A DNA stretch of 64,000 nucleotides from JBGSPQ01 sp964346765 (GTDB taxonomy: Bacteria; Patescibacteriota; Gracilibacteria; UBA1369). The notes under the pieces are model-generated. The model saw nothing but the letters and a program-made list of their open reading frames with translations. It had not been told where the DNA came from and did not search any database. This document shows, piece after piece, positions 1-7,614 of this stretch (positions are counted from its first letter, which is position 1; each line of letters opens with the position of its first letter). The DNA is taken from NCBI GenBank assembly GCA_964346765.1, contig CAYFWB010000008.1, forward strand, positions 16,504-80,503. Reading direction: 5' to 3'. The translations under genes were made by a program, and so were the position numbers.

Positions 1-35
1 AAGTATAGTACGAATCCATAATGTCAAAGTCAATC

Positions 36-66
36 TTAACAACACTAAATTAGATTGTGATATACT
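36..66 (+). promoter_or_regulatory. Putative obgE promoter, leaderless type
   Basis: A TATACT -10 element lies at 61-66, six bases before the ATG at 73. A TTAACA -35-like hexamer lies at 36-41, with a long spacer of 19. A start point about seven bases after the -10 would fall on the ATG, so the mRNA would have almost no leader. No ribosome binding site is visible. The call rests on motif reading only. Confidence 0.45.
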
Positions 67-72
67 AAACTC

Positions 73-1425
73 ATGAGCTCATTTTGCGATCAAACAATAG
101 TGGAATTCGTTGGTGGAAAAGGCGGCGACGGTGCCGTCAGCTTTCGCCGTGAAAAGCACGTCCCAAAAGGAGGACCCGACGGAGGCGACGGAGGAAATGG
201 AGCAAGTATAATTCTTCAGGCTGACGTCAATTTAAATACGCTCGTTGACTATGCCAACAAGAAACTATTTACAGCAGAAAATGGAGAAAATGGCAAAGGA
301 AATAATTCCACCGGCAAAAACGGAAACAATCTGCTGTTAAAAGTACCGGTGGGAACAATTGTATTTGACTATAAAGAAAAGGAAAAAGTGGCCGATCTTA
401 ATAAAGCGGGACAAAAAATAACTGTAGTCAAAGGAGGAAGAGGAGGCGAAGGCAATGCCAAATTTAAAAGTTCGATCCACCAAGCTCCGAAATTTGCCGA
501 GATAGGGGAGGAAGGAGAGACAAAAACCATTATGCTTGAACTTTTACTGGTGGCTGACATTGGCATAATTGGCTTCCCCTCAGCCGGCAAATCCACACTT
601 ATTTCAAGAATATCAAATGCCAAACCAAAAATTGCCGACTATCCTTTCACGACTCTAATACCTTCTCTTGGAGTTGTGGATATCAGCGATTTTGATAAAA
701 CAATGAAAGACTCCTTTATTGTCGCCGACATTCCGGGTTTAATTTCAGGTGCTCATAAAGGAAAAGGTTTGGGCCATAAATTCTTGAAACACATAGCAAG
801 AACCGAAGCCCTGGTACACTTGATTGATCCGACTCGCAATAACCCGGAAGATTTTAAAATTATTAACAATGAACTAAAAGCGTTCGACAAAAAACTCGCC
901 TCAAAACACCAAATAGTGGCAATATCAAAAGCCGATACCATTACAACCGAACAAATAGCATCCTTTAGGAACAAACTCGCAAAACACAACCCTGAACTGA
1001 AAAACAATATGCTTTCTATATCTTCAGTCAGCGGAAAAGGTATAAAAGAACTCGTATTTCTAATGCATCAACAGGTTCAACAGATAAGAGAAAAGAAAAA
1101 CAAAGATCTCCAAACCGAAGAATTAATATTGGATGCTGAAAAAGAAAAAATATACAAACCTCATCTGAAACAAAAAAAATATACTGTCACCTACCGCCGA
1201 AGCAAAAAAGAAGCTTCAACCGGAAAAACACGGAGAATATTCGATATCAACGGTCAGCGCATTGAACAAGTGGTCAAGATGACGAATATAAATAATGAAG
1301 AAGGGCTGGAGCGAATTTATCATTTCATGAAGAGGATGGGAATCAAAAGAGAACTAATAACCATGGGGGCTCAAACTGGTGATCGTATCAGAATCGCGGG
1401 AAAAACCATTTTATTAAGAATATAA
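73..1425 (+). CDS. obgE: GTPase Obg
   Basis: Obg/CgtA GTPase acting in late assembly of the 50S ribosomal subunit. The 450-residue protein has the family's three parts. Residues 1-158 form the glycine-rich Obg fold (GGKGGDGAVSFRREK near 14-28). Next comes the G domain, with P-loop GFPSAGKS at 167-174, switch threonines PFTT at 191-194 and DIPG at 219-222; the G4 motif reads SKAD (285-288) instead of the usual NKxD. A C-terminal OCT-like domain spans about 360-450. Obg more often follows rplU-rpmA. Here it precedes pth (3-base gap) and rplU, so the order is rearranged. The identification is secure. The start is supported by the family N-terminus and by the closely placed -10 element. Confidence 0.97.
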   Translation: MSSFCDQTIVEFVGGKGGDGAVSFRREKHVPKGGPDGGDGGNGASIILQADVNLNTLVDYANKKLFTAENGENGKGNNSTGKNGNNLLLKVPVGTIVFDYKEKEKVADLNKAGQKITVVKGGRGGEGNAKFKSSIHQAPKFAEIGEEGETKTIMLELLLVADIGIIGFPSAGKSTLISRISNAKPKIADYPFTTLIPSLGVVDISDFDKTMKDSFIVADIPGLISGAHKGKGLGHKFLKHIARTEALVHLIDPTRNNPEDFKIINNELKAFDKKLASKHQIVAISKADTITTEQIASFRNKLAKHNPELKNNMLSISSVSGKGIKELVFLMHQQVQQIREKKNKDLQTEELILDAEKEKIYKPHLKQKKYTVTYRRSKKEASTGKTRRIFDINGQRIEQVVKMTNINNEEGLERIYHFMKRMGIKRELITMGAQTGDRIRIAGKTILLRI

Positions 1426-1428
1426 ACC

Positions 1429-2001
1429 ATGAAATTGATCATCGGACTCGGCAATCCGGGGTTAGGATATGAAAAAACCCGCCATAACGTGGGTTTCATT
1501 GCAATTGACTCCTTGTGTAAAAATCTTAATTTTATACCTTTCAAAAAAGATAACAAATTTCACGCGGAAATTTCCACGGGGGACTATGAAGACACAAAAG
1601 TCATTCTGGCCAAACCTCTTACCTACATGAATAAATCCGGTGAAGCGGCTCTAAAACTTATTAATTACTACAAAATTTCACCTAACGACTGCATCGTGCT
1701 TTGTGACGATCTTGATACAGAGCTTGGAAAAATAAGAATAAGAAAAAAAGGCGGTCCCGGAACTCATAATGGGCTCAAATCCATTGCTGGTCTAATCGGC
1801 GATGAATATCAAAGGATAAAAATCGGTGTTGAAAACCGCTCTCCTGAAATGATTAATAAAATTAACGCGGCGGCATACGTACTTGGGAACTTCAGCAATA
1901 AAGAACTGGAAAAAATGGAAACGACAATAGATAGAATCACTGAAGCATCCAAATTAATCATCCTTGACGAAATTGACGAAGCCATGAATAAATTTAATTA
2001 A
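1429..2001 (+). CDS. pth: Peptidyl-tRNA hydrolase
   Basis: Releases tRNA from peptidyl-tRNAs that drop off the ribosome. The 190 residues match the usual Pth length. The N-terminus GLGNPG with Asn9, His19 in the TRHNVGF segment, and the CDDLD segment near residue 92 correspond to the conserved Asn, catalytic His and Asp of the family. The KxGGxGTHNGLKS stretch lies around 104-116. It begins three bases after the obgE stop with no visible ribosome binding site, so it is probably co-transcribed and translated by reinitiation or coupling. Confidence 0.97.
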   Translation: MKLIIGLGNPGLGYEKTRHNVGFIAIDSLCKNLNFIPFKKDNKFHAEISTGDYEDTKVILAKPLTYMNKSGEAALKLINYYKISPNDCIVLCDDLDTELGKIRIRKKGGPGTHNGLKSIAGLIGDEYQRIKIGVENRSPEMINKINAAAYVLGNFSNKELEKMETTIDRITEASKLIILDEIDEAMNKFN

Positions 2002-2061
2002 TCTTGATTTTTTACCGATTCTTAAGTAAATTGCTAGAGCTATTTTTTAAAAGTAAATAAC

Positions 2062-2376
2062 ATGTTCGCAGTAGTTGAAATCGGAGGTAGACAATATAAA
2101 GTAAGTCAAAACGACCAAATTGTAGTTAATCGTCTTCTTGAAGATGAAGGAAAAACAGTTAAATTTGACAATGTTTTACTCTATGGTGAATCGGAAAAAT
2201 CTGCTAAAATAGGAAAACCATATGTGGAAGGTGCGTTTGTGGAGGCAAAGATTTTAGAACATCCTAAAGATGAAAAAGTCGAAGTAGTAAAATTTGTTGC
2301 TAAAAAAAGACAACATAAAACATACGGTCACAGACAACCTTTAACAAAGCTCGAAATCACAGCAATTAAAGGCTAA
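2062..2376 (+). CDS. rplU: 50S ribosomal protein bL21
   Basis: Ribosomal protein bL21, 104 residues, the normal length. The N-terminus MFAVVEIGGRQYKV and the C-terminal KKRQHKTYGHRQP segment are characteristic and contact 23S rRNA. In most bacteria rpmA (bL27) follows immediately. Here the next gene is a convergent pseudouridine synthase ten bases away, so rpmA must lie elsewhere or be missing. The 60-base gap from pth is A/T-rich without a clear ribosome binding site. Confidence 0.97.
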   Translation: MFAVVEIGGRQYKVSQNDQIVVNRLLEDEGKTVKFDNVLLYGESEKSAKIGKPYVEGAFVEAKILEHPKDEKVEVVKFVAKKRQHKTYGHRQPLTKLEITAIKG

Positions 2377-2386
2377 TTTTACCGAA

Positions 2387-3316
2387 TTAAAAACATTGCA
2401 AAACTTTTTTCAAATCATTTGGAAGATCGGTTTTAAAACGCTTAATTTTCCCCGAGACAGGATGCCGTACTGTTAATTCAGAAGAATGAAGGAATTGCCT
2501 CTTCAAGCCACATTCTTTTCTTAACTTTTTATTGACTTTCACATTTCCATAAACATCATCACCAGCAACCGGATGACCAATGGATGACATATGCACTCGT
2601 ATTTGGTGCATCCTGCCCGTTTCTATTTTTATTTTTAATAAAGAATAACAGTTTATTTCTTCCAGCACACAGTAGGCTGACATTGCCATCTTTCCACTAT
2701 CCTCGGTCACAACTGCCGTTTTTTTTCGATCATGTATATCCCGTCCTATCGGTGACTCTATCCGCCCTCTTTTATGCTTTAACGTACCAATCACAAGGGC
2801 GACATATGATTTTTCAACCGTTCTGTTCTTAAACTGATGCATTAAATTTGTATGAGCCTGATTGTTTTTTGCAATGATCAATAAACCGGAAGTATCTTTA
2901 TCAAGGCGATGTACAATGCCGGGACGTTTTTCACCACCAATCCCGCTCAAAGAATCGCCACAATAATACATAATCCCGTTAACCAATGAATTATCGGCAT
3001 ACATACCGTTCACTCCTGGATGAACGACCAATCCCGCGGACTTATTAATAACCAACATATCATCATCTTCATAAATAATATCCAAATCCATCTTCACGGG
3101 TTTAATATTCACATCCCTTAAATCGGGGATCAAAGCCCCTACAATATCTCCATCATTTAGATTGTAACTGCCTTTAACCGGCCTATTATCTACAAAAACA
3201 TTACCCTCAGCTGTAAGTTTTTTAATGAATTCTCTTGAATATTCCGTATTTTCAGCCAAAAACTTGTCGACTCTCTGTCTATTTTCACCGTTATATAAAA
3301 ATTTAAGCTTTTGCAT
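2387..3316 (-). CDS. RluA/RluD family pseudouridine synthase
   Basis: Pseudouridine synthase of the RluA superfamily, probably acting on 23S rRNA like RluD; the target is inferred. An N-terminal S4 RNA-binding domain (about 13-60) is followed by the catalytic domain with the RPGIVHRLDKDTSG signature at 131-144, in which Asp139 is the nucleophile. The frame extends to a GTG at 3340, but the ATG at 3316 gives the standard N-terminus (309 residues) and is preferred. It is convergent with rplU and diverges from tyrS. Whether it is RluD, RluC or RluA cannot be settled by eye. Confidence 0.9.
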   Translation of the reverse strand: MQKLKFLYNGENRQRVDKFLAENTEYSREFIKKLTAEGNVFVDNRPVKGSYNLNDGDIVGALIPDLRDVNIKPVKMDLDIIYEDDDMLVINKSAGLVVHPGVNGMYADNSLVNGIMYYCGDSLSGIGGEKRPGIVHRLDKDTSGLLIIAKNNQAHTNLMHQFKNRTVEKSYVALVIGTLKHKRGRIESPIGRDIHDRKKTAVVTEDSGKMAMSAYCVLEEINCYSLLKIKIETGRMHQIRVHMSSIGHPVAGDDVYGNVKVNKKLRKECGLKRQFLHSSELTVRHPVSGKIKRFKTDLPNDLKKVLQCF

Positions 3317-3369
3317 TACGACATTATTGTTAAATAACACTTTTCAGGTTATCTTATCATTAAAGATAA

Positions 3370-3375
3370 TATACT
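3370..3375 (+). promoter_or_regulatory. tyrS -10 element, leaderless type
   Basis: TATACT at 3370-3375 ends five bases before the tyrS ATG at 3381, the same hexamer and nearly the same spacing as for obgE. No convincing -35 is seen. It implies a transcript beginning at or next to the start codon. Confidence 0.45.
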
Positions 3376-3380
3376 AAAAA

Positions 3381-4583
3381 ATGAGCAAAACTAAATCACA
3401 AAAAATATTCGACATTCTTAATCGCGGTACTGTTGAGGTCCTCATTAAAAAAACCCTCGAGAAAAAATTGCTTTCCGGTAAAAAACTAAACGTCAAATTT
3501 GGAATAGATCCATCCGGCAAAGATCTCCATGTCGGTCATATGGTGCCGATAAGAAAACTGCAACAGTTTCAAGAACTCGGACATAACATACAGTTATTAT
3601 TTGGAAATTTTACCGGTCAAATAGGGGATCCTACCGGTAAATCACACACCAGACAGGTAAAAAAACAGAAAGAGCTTGAATCTAATGCTAAGCACTATCT
3701 AGATCAGGTAAAAAAATTATTGGATATCAATAAAATTGAAGTAGTATGGAATGCCGATTGGCTAAGAAAATTAAATTTCGCGGATATTATCAACCTCGCC
3801 TCTAGCTTCACAGTGGCCCAAATGATGGAAAGGGACATGTTCCAGGATCGCCTTAAGAAAGATGAACCGATTTCAGTACATGAATTCATGTACCCTTTGA
3901 TGCAGGGATACGACTCCGTGGCTTTAAAAGCGGACGTGGAAATTGGAGGAACCGACCAGACTTTCAATCTACTGGCGGGGCGAACTTTGCAAAAAGCCAA
4001 TAAGCAAAGTCCCCAAGACATTATTACCGTGCCTATACTGGAAGGTCTGGACGGTAAAATAAAAATGGGAAAAACAACAAACAACTATATTGGAATTAAT
4101 GAACAGCCAAACGAAATGTTTGGCAAAGTAATGTCTATCCCCGATGACCTGATTCTTCGCTATTTTGAATTGGCAACCACAGTCCCCCGTGAACAAATAC
4201 AGTCCTATGCCAAAGACCTCGAGCAAGGCAAAAATCCCCGCGATCTCAAAATCATCCTTGGCAAAAAAATAGTAAAACTATATCACGATGAAAAAGCCGC
4301 CGAAAAGGCGGAACAGGAATTCGTACAAATTTTCAGTAAAAAACAGTTGCCAAGCCAAATAAAAGTTAAAAAACTTGCCATTAATGAAATAAATATTGTA
4401 GAATTACTATCCACTACTGGAATGACTGCCTCTAAAGGAGAAGCCAGACGTCTGATAAATGGCGGGGGGGTTAAAATCGATAATGAAAAAATTATTACTC
4501 CCGACCTAACCATATCACTTGAAAAAGAAAAACTGATCCAGGTAGGTAAAAGAAAATTCTTAAAAATTACCGGACAGCCATAA
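3381..4583 (+). CDS. tyrS: Tyrosyl-tRNA synthetase
   Basis: Class I aminoacyl-tRNA synthetase charging tRNA-Tyr; 400 residues, as in the TyrZ-like bacterial subgroup. Visible motifs are GIDPSGKDLHVGH with HVGH at 50-53 (HIGH motif), YPLMQGYDS at 171-179 and GGTDQ at 189-193 (tyrosine pocket), and KMGKT at 228-232, a variant of KMSKS. A C-terminal S4 domain (about 340-400, ASKGEARRLINGGG) binds the tRNA. The stop overlaps the start of the next gene as TAATG, so the two are probably translationally coupled. Confidence 0.96.
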   Translation: MSKTKSQKIFDILNRGTVEVLIKKTLEKKLLSGKKLNVKFGIDPSGKDLHVGHMVPIRKLQQFQELGHNIQLLFGNFTGQIGDPTGKSHTRQVKKQKELESNAKHYLDQVKKLLDINKIEVVWNADWLRKLNFADIINLASSFTVAQMMERDMFQDRLKKDEPISVHEFMYPLMQGYDSVALKADVEIGGTDQTFNLLAGRTLQKANKQSPQDIITVPILEGLDGKIKMGKTTNNYIGINEQPNEMFGKVMSIPDDLILRYFELATTVPREQIQSYAKDLEQGKNPRDLKIILGKKIVKLYHDEKAAEKAEQEFVQIFSKKQLPSQIKVKKLAINEINIVELLSTTGMTASKGEARRLINGGGVKIDNEKIITPDLTISLEKEKLIQVGKRKFLKITGQP

Positions 4584-5653
4584 TGCCAAAAAACAACCTA
4601 ACAGAATTAATATCCGCCCGCACATTAGAGAAAATACTAGATAATTTCTCAAGCGCGACGGGACTTGGTTGTGTTATTCGGGATAAAAAAGGATCCACTC
4701 TTACAAAAGGCAGTAATCCATCCAAACTCTGGCTGGAAGTAATCAAGCATCCTAACATAGAAAAACAGTATCACGAATACCTGGTTTCTATATTCGAAAA
4801 AATATCCAAAACTGGTCAAAATGAAATATACAGAAGATACATAGATACATACGCGTTTATAGTCCCCATATATATTGACGGCAGAGCTGAAGCATTTTTT
4901 GTTGGCGGCCTTGCCAGGTTCGGTAATCCCAATATGGAAATATGTATTGAAGAATCAAAAAAACTTAATATTAATTTAGATAGCTTCTTGGAAATGTACT
5001 TGATGCTTCCTCTGGTTACCAACGAAAAACTTGATGCTTGCGCCAATCTCCTGCGCATCATCGGTTCAACAATATCCACTTTGGTCAAAGAAGGATCCGA
5101 CGCCAAAGCCAAACTGGAAGAATTGTCTGAAATTCAAGATTTTCTAGAAGCCAAAATTCAAAAAAAATCAAAAAGACTGCATGAAAGCGAAACAAGATAT
5201 AGGCAACTTTTTAACACTATTAACGATGGTATATATGTCACGGATGAAAGAGGAATCATTAAAGAGATAAATACAACCGGCGCTAAATTGCTTGGCTCTA
5301 ACTCACCCGATGACCTAATTGGCACGAATATGCGCGATGTCTACGTGAACCCTAAAGACAGAGATGAATTTACCAGAATTTTATATTGGAAAGGACACAT
5401 AGAACACTTTCACCCTTACGTACTACTTCCGACGGGAGAAAAAAAATATTTTGAAACAAACTCTACGGTCATTAAAGATAAAAACGGTAAAATAGTAGGA
5501 GTTCAAGGTATTTTTAGATCGATATACCCGCGTCAACATTGTAAGTTGAATCAATTCGCAAATCTCAACAAAAATGAAACTGACACAACCTCTTGCAAAC
5601 ACGATAAGAACAACAAAGAAACACCTAACTCTGCTAGAAGAATTAGGCGTTAA
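4583..5653 (+). CDS. PocR-like/PAS sensor protein without output domain
   Basis: The 356-residue protein looks sensory. Residues about 10-165 resemble the PocR ligand-binding fold (LEKILDNFSSATGLGCVIRDKKG, then a VPIYIDGRAEAFFVGG segment); the cysteines typical of many PocR domains are absent. A short coiled coil (about 170-205) leads into a PAS domain (about 207-315: RYRQLFNTINDGIYVTDERG, then NGKIVGVQGIFRSI). No histidine kinase, GGDEF or DNA-binding domain follows. The last 40 residues are polar and low in complexity and lie over the start of recG. It overlaps the tyrS stop by one base. The PAS assignment is firm and the PocR assignment tentative. Ligand and partner are unknown. Confidence 0.7.
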   Translation: MPKNNLTELISARTLEKILDNFSSATGLGCVIRDKKGSTLTKGSNPSKLWLEVIKHPNIEKQYHEYLVSIFEKISKTGQNEIYRRYIDTYAFIVPIYIDGRAEAFFVGGLARFGNPNMEICIEESKKLNINLDSFLEMYLMLPLVTNEKLDACANLLRIIGSTISTLVKEGSDAKAKLEELSEIQDFLEAKIQKKSKRLHESETRYRQLFNTINDGIYVTDERGIIKEINTTGAKLLGSNSPDDLIGTNMRDVYVNPKDRDEFTRILYWKGHIEHFHPYVLLPTGEKKYFETNSTVIKDKNGKIVGVQGIFRSIYPRQHCKLNQFANLNKNETDTTSCKHDKNNKETPNSARRIRR

Positions 5654-7613
5654 AACGATCAAAGATTTTTTACTTTATTTCCCCAGAACATACGAAGATA
5701 AAAGGATCTTTGCAACAGTTTCGGAGTTAAAAAAAGACCAAGTCAATAATGTGAAGGGCAAATTATCCGGACTTTTTCATAAACGAACAAATCACGGAAA
5801 ACTGCTCACAAAAGCGATCTTCTCTGATTCCACCGGCAGTGTAAACGTTATCTGGTTTAATCAACCATTTTTAAAAAAAATACTATACAATGGTCAAAAA
5901 CTAATTCTTTCAGGCAAGGCCGCTTTTAAATACGGAAAAATAACTCTGCAAAATCCCGCCTACGAAGAAATACAAAGCGAACTCATGCACAGCGGTCGTA
6001 TCGTGCCGATTTACCATCAGACAGAGGGCATTAACTCAAAATGGGTCAGAGAAAAACTAAAACCTTTAATAGACGAATGGAGCAAACTTTTGATCGATTA
6101 TATGCCCGACTCGATCAAAAAAAAATATGAGCTCATACCATATGATCAAGCGGTCAGAGAAGTACATTTTCCAACCGAAGAAGAGACTCTAATAAAAGCA
6201 AAATTCAGGTTAAGTTTCGATGAATTATTTCTACTGCAACTTAAAGCCCTACAAAAAAAATGGCACTGGCAAAACGTGAAAGAGCATCAACAAAAACCGA
6301 TACCTCTTCATCCCGAAACACGACAACTAATTGATTCACTCCCGTTTGAATTAACGGAAGCACAGAATAAGAGCGTTAAAGAAATACTAAATGACTTACA
6401 ACAACCTTACCCCATGTCACGTTTACTGCAGGGGGATGTCGGGTCCGGAAAAACCATCGTAGCCGGTATAGCTATTTTTAACGCCATCAAGGCCGGATAC
6501 CAGGTAGCCCTAATGGCTCCTACAGAAATACTGGCTAAACAGCATTTAAAAACAATATATGAACTATTAAAAATATATTCTTATAATATTAATTTCATTT
6601 CCGGATCAATTAACCGGACACAAAAAAAAGAGGCTTTAAAACAAATTTCAACAGGTACAGTCAATTTGATCATTGGAACGCACTCACTGATTCAGGAAGG
6701 AGTCGAGTTTAAAAACCTGGGACTGGCGGTAATAGATGAACAACACCGGTTCGGAGTAAAACAAAGAGAAATATTACACGCCAACGGACATCCCCATCTG
6801 CTAAATCTTTCCGCAACTCCAATTCCAAGAACATTGGCCATGACAATTTACGGTGACCAAGATCTTTCAATCATAGATCAAATGCCTAAAGGCAGATTAC
6901 CCATAATTACACGAGTTGTCCCCGAACATAAACGGCGCGACGCCTACCTCTGGATAAAAAATCAAATAATAAAAGGCAGACAGGCCTTTGTTATATGTCC
7001 GCTGATTGATGAATCGGATACACTCGAAGTTACGTCCGCGATTCAGGAACACCAAAAATTATCCCAAGAGACATTCCCAAATCTTAATGTGGGACTACTT
7101 CACGGAAAGATGAAAGCCGAGCAAAAAGAAGAAATCATGAAAGATTTTGCAGACAATAAAATAAATGTCCTTGTCTCTACATCTGTTATAGAAGTGGGAA
7201 TAGATGTTTCTAACGCATCCATAATGCTTATAGAGGGCGCTGACAGGTTCGGGCTATCTCAGCTCCATCAATTTAGAGGTAGAGTAGGAAGAGGGGAACA
7301 CCAATCATATTGTTTCCTTTTTCCCAAAAATAAATCCGAAGACTCCAGGATCAGACTCTCCGCCATGCAAAACTTTACAAACGGCTTCAAACTGGCTGAA
7401 ATAGACTTACAATTACGAGGTCCCGGAGAAATATTCGGACTCAGACAATCCGGAATACCAGACTTAAAAATGGCATCACTTACAGATTCAGAAACAATCG
7501 CTCTGGCCAGAGAAGCGGCTTCTGAACTCATTGACAAAGACCCAAGACTGCATCAATATGCACTTCTTCAGGAAAAACTTGCGGAATTGCAAGATATATA
7601 TATAAAAGATTAA
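5574..7613 (+). CDS. recG: ATP-dependent DNA helicase RecG
   Basis: Helicase that remodels stalled forks and branched DNA. The 679 residues fit the family. The N-terminal wedge part has LEELGVKTIKDFLLYFPRTYED near 21-42. Helicase motifs are GDVGSGKT (about 287-294), DEQHRFG (about 388-394) and SATPIPRT, followed by the C-terminal helicase domain with STSVIEVGIDV and QFRGRVGRG. The ATG at 5574 lies 80 bases inside the preceding PAS gene, yet the family N-terminus begins right there, so the overlap appears real. The downstream ligase gene starts two bases after the stop. Confidence 0.96.
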   Translation: MKLTQPLANTIRTTKKHLTLLEELGVKTIKDFLLYFPRTYEDKRIFATVSELKKDQVNNVKGKLSGLFHKRTNHGKLLTKAIFSDSTGSVNVIWFNQPFLKKILYNGQKLILSGKAAFKYGKITLQNPAYEEIQSELMHSGRIVPIYHQTEGINSKWVREKLKPLIDEWSKLLIDYMPDSIKKKYELIPYDQAVREVHFPTEEETLIKAKFRLSFDELFLLQLKALQKKWHWQNVKEHQQKPIPLHPETRQLIDSLPFELTEAQNKSVKEILNDLQQPYPMSRLLQGDVGSGKTIVAGIAIFNAIKAGYQVALMAPTEILAKQHLKTIYELLKIYSYNINFISGSINRTQKKEALKQISTGTVNLIIGTHSLIQEGVEFKNLGLAVIDEQHRFGVKQREILHANGHPHLLNLSATPIPRTLAMTIYGDQDLSIIDQMPKGRLPIITRVVPEHKRRDAYLWIKNQIIKGRQAFVICPLIDESDTLEVTSAIQEHQKLSQETFPNLNVGLLHGKMKAEQKEEIMKDFADNKINVLVSTSVIEVGIDVSNASIMLIEGADRFGLSQLHQFRGRVGRGEHQSYCFLFPKNKSEDSRIRLSAMQNFTNGFKLAEIDLQLRGPGEIFGLRQSGIPDLKMASLTDSETIALAREAASELIDKDPRLHQYALLQEKLAELQDIYIKD

Positions 7614-7614
7614 T

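Noticed and set aside
369..623. Antisense open frame inside obgE
   Set aside because: Shadow of the GTPase coding sequence on the opposite strand, with no domain.
2387..3340. GTG start at 3340 for the pseudouridine synthase
   Set aside because: The ATG at 3316 gives the family N-terminus; the eight-residue extension has no family support.
4583..5653. Full histidine kinase
   Set aside because: There is no H-box or HATPase domain; the frame ends shortly after the PAS domain.
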